Shown in pieces: positions 21,763 to 29,373 of a DNA stretch of 32,018 nt. Source of the DNA: an uncultured Fimbriimonadales bacterium (lineage in GTDB: Bacteria > Armatimonadota > Fimbriimonadia > Fimbriimonadales > GBS-DC). The stretch is taken from NCBI GenBank assembly GCA_937992175.1, contig CALKLF010000075.1, forward strand, positions 1 to 32,018, given 5' to 3'. Numbering within the stretch: the stretch's first letter is position 1; each line of letters begins with the position of its first letter. The notes beneath the pieces were generated by a model. The model worked only from the letters and a program-made list of their open reading frames with translations. It searched no databases and was not told where the DNA came from. Both the position numbers and the translations under genes were made by a program.

Positions 21763-22061
21763 CTGATAAAGGTACACTGCCTGAGTACAGTGTTGCCGCA
21801 ACATGCCTCCGCTTTTTCTAACCTCACCCCCATGTCCCCTGACAAGGGTACAACGGCTGGGTTCAACCACGCTGCGTGCGCCCACCTTTTTGCCTTCACC
21901 CCCAGCCCCTCTCCCACGCCGTGGGCGAGGGGAGTCAAGCGCAGGCGCAGCACGGGTCGTTCCCCCTCCCGCGTCGCGGGAGAGGGGGGCAAGGGGGGTG
22001 AGGTCAGAAAACTCGGAAGCTTGTGTGGCAAGGTTGTACTAAGGCAGTGTCCCCTTATCAG
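21763..22061. mobile_element. Element with long imperfect terminal inverted repeats
   Basis: The left end (from CTGATAAAGGTACACTGCCT at 21763) and the complement of the right end (to 22061) agree over about 65-70 bp with scattered mismatches. Shared blocks in order are CTGATAA, ACACTGCCT, AGTACA, TTGCC, TCCG, TTTTCT and ACCTCACCCC. The interior holds the CCCCTCTCCC-type palindromic repeat (21896-22002). No coding region was found, and a 145-residue minus-strand frame here is not gene-like. Confidence 0.65.
21896..22002 (-). repeat. CTCACCCCC/CCCTCTCCC palindromic repeat, uninterrupted copy
   Basis: On the minus strand it reads CTCACCCCCCTTGCCC, CTCTCCCGCGACGCGGGAG, GGGGAACGACCCGTGCTGC, GCCTGCGCTTGACTCC, then CCCACGGCGTGGGAGAGGGG. 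The same order is found at 31644-32018, where the copy is split by an insertion. Confidence 0.75.
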
Positions 22062-22116
22062 CCCCAAAGGATGGGGGGCAAAGCACCCAAACAATCAGGG
22101 TTGACGAAGCACTAGT

Positions 22117-22434
22117 TTACACAGGGAACCCGAACGCCTGTAGCATCTGACGCCCTTCCTCCGAAATCCGTTCGGGCGTCCACAGCGGCTCGAAAGTAAA
22201 CTCCACATGGACATCGTTGATTCCGGGGATGCTCAGCGCGCGGTCGCGGATTTCGTCAGCGAGCATATCCCCGACGGGACAGCCGGGCGAGGTGAGCGTC
22301 ATCAGAATCGAGACCTCGCCCGCGTCCGACACCTGCAGGTCATAGATAAGCCCGAGATCCGCGATGTTCAGCGGGATCTCGGGGTCGTACACATCGTGCA
22401 GGATTTCCCACACCTGGTCGCGCAGGCTGTTCAT
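22117..22434 (-). CDS. MIP18-family (DUF59, SufT/PaaD-like) Fe-S assembly protein
   Basis: A 105-residue DUF59 protein. Diagnostic segments are VYDPEIPLNIADLGLIYDL at residues 15-33 and MTLTSPGCPVGDML near 46-59, with the conserved Cys in the T-x-P-x-C-P motif. This is followed by the amphipathic VHVEFTFEPLWTPERIS. Family members (SufT, PaaD, human CIAO2) help mature iron-sulfur proteins. The ATG overlaps the stop codon of htpX as ATGA, implying coupled translation. No suf or isc genes adjoin, so the client is unknown; the CDGSH protein elsewhere in the window is one possible Fe-S client, by inference only. Confidence 0.9.
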   Translation of the reverse strand: MNSLRDQVWEILHDVYDPEIPLNIADLGLIYDLQVSDAGEVSILMTLTSPGCPVGDMLADEIRDRALSIPGINDVHVEFTFEPLWTPERISEEGRQMLQAFGFPV

Positions 22435-23288
22435 GCGATGCGCACCCCCGACGCCATCGCTTCGAGTCGGCGGATACGCTCCTGCACGGGTGGGTGGGTG
22501 CTGAACAGCGCCACGATGCCGCCGCCGCGCAACGGGTTCACGATATACATATGCGCGGTCGCGGGCTGGGCATGCGCGTTCGGGATGCGTTGCGCCGCCG
22601 CTTCGAGTTTGCGCAGGGCGTTCGCCAAGCCGATGGGCGTGCCTGCGATCTCCGCCCCGGTCTTGTCCGCTTCATACTCACGGGCGCGGGAGATAGCCAG
22701 CTGCACAATCATCGCGGCGAAGGGCGCAACGATTGCCAGCGCTAGCGCCGCCAGGGGGTTGGGCGCGTCCTCGTCGCGACTGCCAAACAGCAGCGTCGAA
22801 TAGTAGACCATGTTAGCCAGGAACGAAATCGCGCCGGCAATCGTGGCGGCGACCGCCATAATCAGCGTGTCGCGGTTCTTGATATGCGCCAGCTCGTGGG
22901 CAATCACCCCCTTCACTTCCTCGTAATTCATCATCTGCAGCAGTCCCTGCGTGACGGCGACCACGCCGTGCTGCGGGTTGCGCCCCGTCGCGAAAGCGTT
23001 CGGCTGCATGTCAGGAATCAGGTACAGGCGGGGCATCGGCATATTCGCGCGATAGGTCATCTCACGCACCATCTGATATAGTTCAGGGGCGTCTCGCTCC
23101 GACAATGGCTGCGCTCCCGATATCGCCACCACCAGCTTGTCGCTGAACCAGTAGGAGCCGAGGTTCATCAACGCAGCGACCACCAACGCGATAACCATTC
23201 CCGCCTGCCCGCCAAGCAGGTTGCCTATCCAGACGAGAATCAGTGTCAGACCCGTGAGCAACAGACCCGTTTTCAACAGATTGAACAT
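22431..23288 (-). CDS. htpX: HtpX-like membrane zinc metalloprotease
   Basis: A 285-residue M48B protease that cuts damaged membrane proteins at the cytoplasmic face. Two N-terminal transmembrane helices (LLLTGLTLILVWIGNLLGG and the next, within residues 1-50) precede the catalytic HELAHIKNRD (HExxH) near residue 131. Two further hydrophobic segments follow, then EYEADKTGAEIAG with the third zinc ligand. FATGRNPQHGVVAVTQGLL before the zinc motif and FSTHPPVQERIRRLEAM at the end are hallmark HtpX sequences. GGAGG is 9 nt upstream of the ATG. It is co-translated with the MIP18-family gene. Confidence 0.93.
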   Translation of the reverse strand: MFNLLKTGLLLTGLTLILVWIGNLLGGQAGMVIALVVAALMNLGSYWFSDKLVVAISGAQPLSERDAPELYQMVREMTYRANMPMPRLYLIPDMQPNAFATGRNPQHGVVAVTQGLLQMMNYEEVKGVIAHELAHIKNRDTLIMAVAATIAGAISFLANMVYYSTLLFGSRDEDAPNPLAALALAIVAPFAAMIVQLAISRAREYEADKTGAEIAGTPIGLANALRKLEAAAQRIPNAHAQPATAHMYIVNPLRGGGIVALFSTHPPVQERIRRLEAMASGVRIA

Positions 23289-23308
23289 ACGCTTTGACCT
23301 CCGCGTAT

Positions 23309-23314
23309 AGTATA
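23309..23314 (-). promoter_or_regulatory. -10 element of htpX
   Basis: Minus-strand TATACT about 20 bp before the htpX start. The short leader contains GGAGG. No recognisable -35 or heat-shock operator was seen. Confidence 0.5.
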
Positions 23315-23408
23315 CCTAATGGGATAGGAAGCGGTTCCCTGCTTGAGCTTATCGTTCGCCTAAATTGCCCACTCCTATCGCGCCGATAAGGTTGCCGCCC
23401 TTAGTCTA

Positions 23409-25733
23409 TCAGCGCGCTGGAGGGAGCCGATGCCACAACAAGCGCAGCCCGTTCAACACCACAATCAGCGTGCTGCCTTCGTGTCCGACAACGCCAATCG
23501 GCAGGCGCAGGTTCGCCGTGAAGGTGAGAATCACCAGCACGACAATCACGCCCGTCGCGAAGAGGAGGTTCTGCTTTAGCACCTGCATCGCCCTGCGGCT
23601 GAGCGCGAGCGCGTAGGGCAAGTTGTTCAGGTCGTTCCCCACCAGGGCGACATCGGCGGTCTCTAAAGCGATATCCGTGCCTGCGCCCATCGCGATCCCG
23701 ACTTCGGCGGCGGCGAGCGCGGGCGCGTCGTTCACCCCATCGCCCACCATCGCCGTCGAGCCGTACTCCGCGCTCAGTTGACGCAGCGCATCGAGCTTCT
23801 CATCGGGCAGCAGGTCGGCGTACACGCGATCGACGCCCGTTTGCCAAGCGACGGCGCGGGCGATGGGTTCGGCGTCGCCCGTGAGCATCGCTACGCAGGG
23901 GATGCCCAGCGCGTGGAGCTGCGCCACTGCCTGCGCCGCTTCGGGGCGAATCTTGTCTGCCGCGCCCGCCACCGCGAGGAATCGCCCGTTTGCCCACACA
24001 ATCATCGCCGTACTGCCCGCCTCGCGCAGTTGCTGAACCGTCTGCTGCACCGCGTCGGGCACGGTCATATCCTCAAACAGGCGCAGGTTGCCAATCCGCG
24101 CTTCGGAGCCGTCTTCCAGCACGGCGACGATGCCCCTGCCCGGCATGGCTTCCACCCGCTGCACAGGGCGCGGGCTGTAGCCCCGTGCTGCGGCGGCGTG
24201 CAGGAGCGCCTGCGCCAGCGGATGCTCCGAGCGCGACTCCACATCCGCTATCGCCTGCCACGCCTGCGTTTCTATCGCGACGACAGGAATGTCGTCGTAC
24301 CTCAGGGGGACCAACTCGGTGAACTCCAGTCTGCCCTCGGTGAGCGTGCCGGTCTTGTCGATGGCGACGGCGCGCACGGTCGACAGACGCTCAATCGGCT
24401 CGCCGCCTTTGAACAGGATGCCCCGTCGGGCGGCGTTGGCGATTGCCGAGAGCAGCGTCGCGGGTGTGCTGATGACCAGCGCGCAGGGCGAGGCGACCAC
24501 GAGCAGCGTCATTGAGCGGTAGAAAGCGTCCGCCCAGCTCCAGCCAATCAGGGGCAGCCCCAGCGCGACCAGTGCCGCGCCGCCAATCACCGCCAGCGCG
24601 TACCGCTGCTCGAACCGCTCCAGCCAGCGTTGTGTGCGCGCTTTCTGCTCCTGCGCCTGCTCCACCAGTCGCATAATCCGATGGAGCAGCGTTTCGGCGG
24701 CGGGGGCGCGCACCTCAATCTCCAGGGTGCCGTTGCCGTTAATCGTGCCGGCATACACCAGGTCGCCGACGGTCTTATGCACAGGCACGCTCTCGCCCGT
24801 GATGGGCGACTGGTCGACATGCGACTCGCCCTGCACGACGACGCCGTCGGTCGGAATGCGGTCGCCCGGACGGGTCAGCACGCGGTCGCCCACCTGCAGC
24901 TCCTCGACGGGCAAGGTCTCTGTTCCAGTGGGAGTGATGCGCAGCGCGGTATCGGGCTGGAGCGCCATCAGGGCGCGCACAGCGCGGCGGCTGCGGGCAA
25001 GCGCGTAGTTCTGCAGCGTGTTGGAGAGCGAAAACAGGAACAGCAAGGTTGCCCCCTCGGGGGCTTCGCCGACAATCGCTGCGCCAATCGCCGCCGCAAT
25101 CATCAGGAAGTTCACATCGAGCCGTCGCTCGCGCAGGGTCTGGTAGCCGTCGAGGACGCCGAAGTAGCCGCCCGCGAGGTAGGCGACGGCGTAGGCGAGG
25201 TTCGCAAGCCCTGCCTGCTCCTGCCAGCGGAGCAGCCCGCCCGCGATAATCATCAGCAGGGTCAGCGCTGAAAGAATCGGCTCCCAGAGGACGCGGCTGC
25301 GCCAGCGCGGGACATGACGCTCAATCGCCTTCACCCGACGCAGGATACGGTCGGTCGGCTCTGCAGGCGCGTTCTCCTGCTCGATAGTGAGCGTCTCACC
25401 GTCAAAGCTCGCCCGATAGGCGACGCCATTCACCTGCCAACGTTTGCCGTGTTGCGCCACGCTGGGGCACGCGGCGCACACGCCCACCTCAGGGTCACGC
25501 AAACTGCAGGTAGGGACGCGCACGCCCAACTCGCGCAGCAACGGCTCGGCGGCGCGCTGGGCATCTTCTTCGCTCAACTGACGCGGGTCATATTCTACCT
25601 CTACCGAGTCCTCTTTGTACCGATACCGAATGCGCCGAACGCCTTGGTGCGCGAGCGCGACCTTCGCCATCTCGTCGGCGCACGAGTCGGCTTCGGCAAT
25701 CCGTTGACGAATGTAGCGAATCACGCCCATCAT
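23409..25733 (-). CDS. P1B-type heavy-metal ATPase (Zn/Cd exporter-like)
   Basis: A 774-residue metal pump that exports divalent cations using ATP. An N-terminal ferredoxin-like HMA domain (about 1-70) has DSCADE where the usual GMDCxxC metal site would be, and a Cys-rich segment (TCSLRDPEVGVCAAC) follows. Core motifs are in order: ITGESVPV near 310, ion-pathway SPCALVISTPATLL near 414, phosphorylation DKTGTLTEG near 457, the SEHPLAQAL nucleotide-binding HP motif, and GDGVNDAPALA. The C-terminal HEGSTLIVVLNGLRLL is characteristic of ZntA/CadA rather than copper pumps. The frame overlaps fur by ATGA; MMGV at 25733 or MGV at 25730 are both possible starts. Confidence 0.92.
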   Translation of the reverse strand: MMGVIRYIRQRIAEADSCADEMAKVALAHQGVRRIRYRYKEDSVEVEYDPRQLSEEDAQRAAEPLLRELGVRVPTCSLRDPEVGVCAACPSVAQHGKRWQVNGVAYRASFDGETLTIEQENAPAEPTDRILRRVKAIERHVPRWRSRVLWEPILSALTLLMIIAGGLLRWQEQAGLANLAYAVAYLAGGYFGVLDGYQTLRERRLDVNFLMIAAAIGAAIVGEAPEGATLLFLFSLSNTLQNYALARSRRAVRALMALQPDTALRITPTGTETLPVEELQVGDRVLTRPGDRIPTDGVVVQGESHVDQSPITGESVPVHKTVGDLVYAGTINGNGTLEIEVRAPAAETLLHRIMRLVEQAQEQKARTQRWLERFEQRYALAVIGGAALVALGLPLIGWSWADAFYRSMTLLVVASPCALVISTPATLLSAIANAARRGILFKGGEPIERLSTVRAVAIDKTGTLTEGRLEFTELVPLRYDDIPVVAIETQAWQAIADVESRSEHPLAQALLHAAAARGYSPRPVQRVEAMPGRGIVAVLEDGSEARIGNLRLFEDMTVPDAVQQTVQQLREAGSTAMIVWANGRFLAVAGAADKIRPEAAQAVAQLHALGIPCVAMLTGDAEPIARAVAWQTGVDRVYADLLPDEKLDALRQLSAEYGSTAMVGDGVNDAPALAAAEVGIAMGAGTDIALETADVALVGNDLNNLPYALALSRRAMQVLKQNLLFATGVIVVLVILTFTANLRLPIGVVGHEGSTLIVVLNGLRLLWHRLPPAR

Positions 25734-26173
25734 GCGCTCTCCCGTTGGCTCAGCGAGCCGTTCACGCGGCACTCAGGGCACAGCCCGTAATAGACAATCC
25801 GTGCGCCCTGAATTTCGTAGCCCGAACGCTGCTCCACCGCCTGCTGCACGGTGTAAATCAGGCTCTCGTCGAAGTCCACAACGCGATGGCACTTCGTGCA
25901 AACGAGGTTGATGTGGGGCGTTAGATCGGCGTCGAAATGCTCTGCGCCATCGCCCGCGTCACCCAGCGTCTGCACCAGCCCCATCGACTTCAGCACATGC
26001 AGCGTCTTATACACAGTTGCGAGACTCAGCGTGGGAAACTGAGGCAACAACTGGTGATAAATCATCATCGCGGTCGGGTGGTCTTTGCTCTCGGCGAGGA
26101 TCTTACAGATGGCGACGCGCTGCGGCGTCAGGCGCAGCCCTGCCTGTTTCAGCCCGATAGTCAATCGGTTCAT
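25730..26173 (-). CDS. Fur-family metalloregulator
   Basis: A 147-residue repressor of the Fur/Zur/PerR family. The winged helix includes LRLTPQRVAICKILAES and LSLATVYKTLHVLKSMGLV (recognition helix). The dimerisation domain has the metal-site segment AEHFDADLTPHINLVCTKC and two CxxC pairs (CTKC, CPEC) of the structural zinc site. The family cannot be split into Zur, Fur or PerR by eye. Its operon partner, a Zn/Cd-type ATPase, favours zinc or cadmium sensing. The open frame runs upstream to 26344, but the ATG at 26173 has GGAGGGAG 3 nt upstream and gives the standard length. A palindromic operator at its own promoter suggests autoregulation. Confidence 0.92.
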   Translation of the reverse strand: MNRLTIGLKQAGLRLTPQRVAICKILAESKDHPTAMMIYHQLLPQFPTLSLATVYKTLHVLKSMGLVQTLGDAGDGAEHFDADLTPHINLVCTKCHRVVDFDESLIYTVQQAVEQRSGYEIQGARIVYYGLCPECRVNGSLSQRESA

Positions 26174-26187
26174 ACGCTCCCTCCAAT

Positions 26188-26239
26188 GGAAAATTGTTTT
26201 CCGAAGCGAATTATACTCCAGAAGGGTCGGCGATGTCAA
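26188..26239 (-). promoter_or_regulatory. fur promoter with palindromic operator
   Basis: Minus strand: TTGACA (26239-26234), 18-bp spacer, TATAAT (26215-26210), both consensus. Seven bp further is GGAAAACAATTTTCC (26202-26188), a perfect 6-3-6 palindrome that would lie at the transcription start. A bound Fur-family dimer there would block initiation. It is shared in part with the divergent ccmE promoter region. Confidence 0.8.
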
Positions 26240-26249
26240 GGTGGTGGGG

Positions 26250-26255
26250 TATAAT
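26250..26255 (+). promoter_or_regulatory. -10 element of ccmE, near-leaderless
   Basis: GGTATAATACCC with TATAAT at 26250-26255, 9 nt before the ccmE ATG at 26265 and without a ribosome binding site. Its upstream half overlaps the fur promoter on the opposite strand. Confidence 0.55.
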
Positions 26256-26264
26256 ACCCTTGCT

Positions 26265-26642
26265 ATGAAACCCAGCAGTATGGTTGCGCTTGTGCTGGTA
26301 CTTGCGGGGATCGCGTTCACCGTGCGGGCGTTCGTTACGAACACCAGCCCCTATGTGAAAGTAGGTTGGCTCGAAACGCGCGGGCAAAATGTTCACCTGC
26401 CCCTCACCCCCCTTCACGACACCGCCCAGTTCGATATCAAGACCATGACACTCACCTTCGTGGGCAAAGACGAGACGGGGCAGGTGAAGGTGGTCTACCC
26501 GAAAGGCAAGCCAAACAATTTCGAAGCCGCCACGCAGGTGGTCGTGATTGGCAGTTATAAGGACGGCGTGTTCTACGCCGAGGATATGCTGGTCAAGTGC
26601 CCCAGCAAGTATCAGGGCGAAACTCAGACGGCGCAAAAATAA
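26265..26642 (+). CDS. ccmE: Cytochrome c maturation heme chaperone CcmE, CXXXY variant
   Basis: A 125-residue membrane-anchored heme carrier. One N-terminal transmembrane helix (MVALVLVLAGIAFTVRAFV) is followed by the OB-fold beta-barrel: DIKTMTLTFVG, VKVVYPKGKPNNFEAATQVVVIGSY, then the heme-binding loop DGVFYAEDMLVKCPSKY. In standard CcmE the covalent heme ligand is His in HDENY-like HxxxY; here it is Cys112 in C-P-S-K-Y with Tyr116. This is the CXXXY class reported in some sulfate reducers and archaea. The upstream open frame (to 26085) overlaps fur and is rejected. The downstream partner ccmF is 205 bp away, across a hairpin cluster. Confidence 0.88.
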   Translation: MKPSSMVALVLVLAGIAFTVRAFVTNTSPYVKVGWLETRGQNVHLPLTPLHDTAQFDIKTMTLTFVGKDETGQVKVVYPKGKPNNFEAATQVVVIGSYKDGVFYAEDMLVKCPSKYQGETQTAQK

Positions 26643-26665
26643 TCATGGCTTGGACTGTATCAGTG

Positions 26666-26832
26666 GCTTGGGCGTCTAGCCCAAGCATCGGTTTCTGTGG
26701 CTTGGACATTCCTGTCCAAGCAGAGCAAGGGATGAAATTGTAAGCGCATGGACAGTCCTGTCCGTGCTACGAGGGTAGGGTTTGCACGGGCGTCCCCGCC
26801 CGTGCTACGCGCATGGACAGTCCTGCCCGTGC
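26666..26832. repeat. Five short hairpins with constant shape and varying stems
   Basis: Hairpins at 26666-26686 (GCTTGGGC/GCCCAAGC, loop GTCTA), 26700-26721 (GCTTGGACA/TGTCCAAGC, loop TTCC), 26746-26767 (GCATGGACA/TGTCCGTGC, loop GTCC), 26784-26805 (GCACGGGCG/CGCCCGTGC, loop TCCC) and 26811-26832 (GCATGGACA/TGCCCGTGC, loop GTCC). Four are exactly 22 nt (9-4-9). They fill the ccmE-ccmF intergenic gap. There is no open frame or terminator T-run. Confidence 0.75.
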
Positions 26833-26847
26833 TACTGAGAGAAGGCG

Positions 26848-29226
26848 ATGTTATCAGGTTATATCGTTGTATGGACAGGCGTGTTATTCTCGCTTGCCTC
26901 TATCGTGTTGTACCTGTTGAGCGGCAAGCGGGTGAGCCTCGTGCGCTGGGCACGGGGGGCGTTCGTTGGAGCGTTCGTTGCGACGGTTGCGGCGCAGGCG
27001 ATGCTGATGTACGCGCTGCTGGCAGGGCGCTACGACCTCCAGTATGTGTTCAGCTTTAGTGAGGAGTCGCTCACGCCGCTGTTCAAGATGGCGAGCTCTT
27101 GGGCAGGTCAGGAGGGCAGCTTCCTGCTGTGGGCGTTGTGGACGGGCATTTACGGGCTGGTTCTGATGCGCACAGCAGGGGGCTATGAGCGCTGGGCGAT
27201 GACCGTGTACGGCGGCGTGTTGCTGCTCTTGATGGGCATCTTGGCGTTCCAGAGTCCATTCGCGCCGCTACCGAAGCCCGACCCCGCGCCGCCTGTGTGG
27301 CCCCCGCAAGACGGCTTCGGCTTGAACCCCGTGCTGGAGAACCCGTGGATGAAGATTCACCCGCCGATTATCTTTGCGGGCTTCGCGGCGCTCACGGTTC
27401 CGTTCGCCTACGCGATTGCCGCGCTGTGGCGCAACGAATACAATGAGTTCGCTGTGCGTGTGCGCCCGTGGGCGATTTACTCGGCGACGATGCTGGGCTT
27501 CGGCTTGGCGCTGGGCGGCTACTGGGCGTATGAGACGCTCGGCTGGGGCGGCTTCTGGGCATGGGATCCAGTGGAGAACAGTTCCTACTTCCCCTGGCTG
27601 TTTATGGCGGCGGGGCTACACGGCGTGATGCTGCAAATCAATCGCGGGCGGACAGTGCGCTGGAACCCGCTGCTGCTCGCGCTGCCGTTCCTGCTGTTCC
27701 TGTACGGTACATTCCTCACGCGCAGTGGCGCGCTCGCGGAGGTCTCCGTGCATTCGTTCGTGAACATGGAGTCCAACGCGCTCAAGATCCTGATTGGCAT
27801 GCTGGGAGGCGGCTGGCTGCTGACGCTGGGGCTATGGCTGTGGCGGTATCGGCAGATGCCGTTGCCCGCGCGCGATATGACCAGAAGCTTCTCGCGCGAA
27901 GCGGCGGTGCGCTGGGGGATTATTCTGCTTTCCATCTCCGCGCTGATTAGCCTGATTGGCACCTCGTGGCCCCTGATTACGAAAGCCGTCGGCAGGCAGA
28001 TGGAAGCCCTCAAGCCCGAGTTTTACAACCATGTGCATATCCCGTGGATTGTGATTACGGCGGTGGTGCTGGCGGCTGCGCCCATGCTCACTTGGCGTGG
28101 GATGAGCTTAGACCAGATTCTGGAGCGCCTCACCAAGAGCTGGCTCGCGGCGGTGGCGACGGGCTTCGTGCTGTTCTTTTTAGGGTTCCGCGAGCCAGTG
28201 ACGCTGCTGATTTGCACGCTGGTCGCCTTCACCGCCTATGCCAACCTCGGGGCGATCTGGCGGCGGTGGCGCACCTCGCGCCTGACGCTGGGCGGGTTCA
28301 TCACGCACTTGGGGCTGGCAATCGCGATTCTGGGGCTGATCCTCTCCTACGGCTACGAGCGCAAAGAGCGCGTGGTGATTATGCAGGGGCAGGATACCTT
28401 CGCGATGGGCTACAAGTGGCGATACTTAGGCATGACGGGCAACGAGAAGTTCCCGGGCGACCCGCTTGCCGACAAGTTTAACCGCGTGCGCATCGAAATC
28501 GCCTCGCACGACGAGAAGTTCATCGTGGAGCCGCGCTTCTATCAAGACCAGCGGCGCAAGGAGGGCAATAATGTGGTGTGGCCCGCCATCATCCGTTGGT
28601 GGGACCACGATTTGTATGTGTCGTTCTTTGCCCCGCCGCAGGTGGACGCCAGCCCGCTCACGCTTTCGCTGCACGAGAAGGAGAAAGGTACGGTTGACAA
28701 GTACACCATCGAGTTTCTGGGCTTCCAGACGGGCGGGCAGATGGGCGGCGAGGGCTTCCGAGCGATTGCCAAAGCCCGCGTGAGCCATCCTGACTGGAAG
28801 CAGCCCGTCGTGGTCGAGCCGTTCCGCATCATCACGGGCGGGGGTGTGGTTCCCGTTCCCGTACCGTTGCCCGACGGCGCGCAGATTCTGGTGGGGGCGA
28901 TGGATGTGAACCAGCGACTGGTGCAGTTCCAGCTGGTGATGGTACCAGGCAAACCCGAAACCGCGCCCCGCTGGGTGATCCCGCTCGAGGTGTACTACAA
29001 GCCGTTCACGATACTGGTGTGGCTGGGACCGCCGCTGACGCTGATCGGTGGGCTGCTGGCGACGCTGCGTCGCACACGCGATGTGCGGTTCGGCGTGGCA
29101 CGGGCGACGCTGGAGTCGTTCCCTGCGCCCAAGCCCAAAGTGGTCAAACCACGCGGGCGCAAGCTCCGTCGCCTGAAAGAGCCTGTCACAGCCCAGGCAG
29201 CAGAGGAGCCAAAGGCGGCTTCCTGA
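26848..29226 (+). CDS. ccmF: Cytochrome c heme lyase CcmF
   Basis: A 792-residue polytopic membrane protein that attaches heme to apocytochrome c with CcmE. It has the family landmarks in order: SSWAGQEGSFLLW near 88-100, an HPPIIFAGF heme-ligand histidine near 171, the WWD-domain equivalent WGGFWAWDPVENSSYFPW at about 231-248, FLLFLYGTFLTRSGALAEVSVHSF near 290, and a large periplasmic domain in the C-terminal third (FIVEPRFYQDQRRKEG, VDKYTIEFLGF) before a last membrane helix and a basic tail. It is somewhat longer than the usual 640-700 residues, mainly in this tail. AGAAGG sits close to the ATG. ccmA-D, G and H are not in the window. Confidence 0.93.
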   Translation: MLSGYIVVWTGVLFSLASIVLYLLSGKRVSLVRWARGAFVGAFVATVAAQAMLMYALLAGRYDLQYVFSFSEESLTPLFKMASSWAGQEGSFLLWALWTGIYGLVLMRTAGGYERWAMTVYGGVLLLLMGILAFQSPFAPLPKPDPAPPVWPPQDGFGLNPVLENPWMKIHPPIIFAGFAALTVPFAYAIAALWRNEYNEFAVRVRPWAIYSATMLGFGLALGGYWAYETLGWGGFWAWDPVENSSYFPWLFMAAGLHGVMLQINRGRTVRWNPLLLALPFLLFLYGTFLTRSGALAEVSVHSFVNMESNALKILIGMLGGGWLLTLGLWLWRYRQMPLPARDMTRSFSREAAVRWGIILLSISALISLIGTSWPLITKAVGRQMEALKPEFYNHVHIPWIVITAVVLAAAPMLTWRGMSLDQILERLTKSWLAAVATGFVLFFLGFREPVTLLICTLVAFTAYANLGAIWRRWRTSRLTLGGFITHLGLAIAILGLILSYGYERKERVVIMQGQDTFAMGYKWRYLGMTGNEKFPGDPLADKFNRVRIEIASHDEKFIVEPRFYQDQRRKEGNNVVWPAIIRWWDHDLYVSFFAPPQVDASPLTLSLHEKEKGTVDKYTIEFLGFQTGGQMGGEGFRAIAKARVSHPDWKQPVVVEPFRIITGGGVVPVPVPLPDGAQILVGAMDVNQRLVQFQLVMVPGKPETAPRWVIPLEVYYKPFTILVWLGPPLTLIGGLLATLRRTRDVRFGVARATLESFPAPKPKVVKPRGRKLRRLKEPVTAQAAEEPKAAS

Positions 29227-29247
29227 CGCGCTGGTGAAAAGGAGCCG

Positions 29248-29373
29248 TCAATCCATCGAACGCACCGCAATCGGCGTGTAGCCGTCGGCGAGTTTCGCCG
29301 TGCGGCGCGTCGGCAGGTGCGTAATCATCACCCTGCCCCCGAACTCATACACCAGATAGTCGCTAAGCAGCAT
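29248..29373 (-). CDS. Small hypothetical protein overlapping the membrane gene
   Basis: A 41-residue frame (MLLSDYLVYEFGGRVMITHL to the end, VRSMD) whose ATG overlaps the preceding stop region by 11 bp. Codon use matches real genes here. It may be coupled to the upstream gene or may be an original C-terminal extension separated by a frameshift. No family recognised, and no strong Shine-Dalgarno sequence. Confidence 0.4.
   Translation of the reverse strand: MLLSDYLVYEFGGRVMITHLPTRRTAKLADGYTPIAVRSMD

Noticed and set aside
21657-22094. 145-residue minus-strand frame
   Set aside because: It crosses three different inverted-repeat elements; composition and codon use follow the palindromes, not a protein.
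26085-26264. Upstream extension of the ccmE frame
   Set aside because: It overlaps fur and its promoter; the ATG at 26265 behind TATAAT gives the family N-terminus with the membrane anchor.
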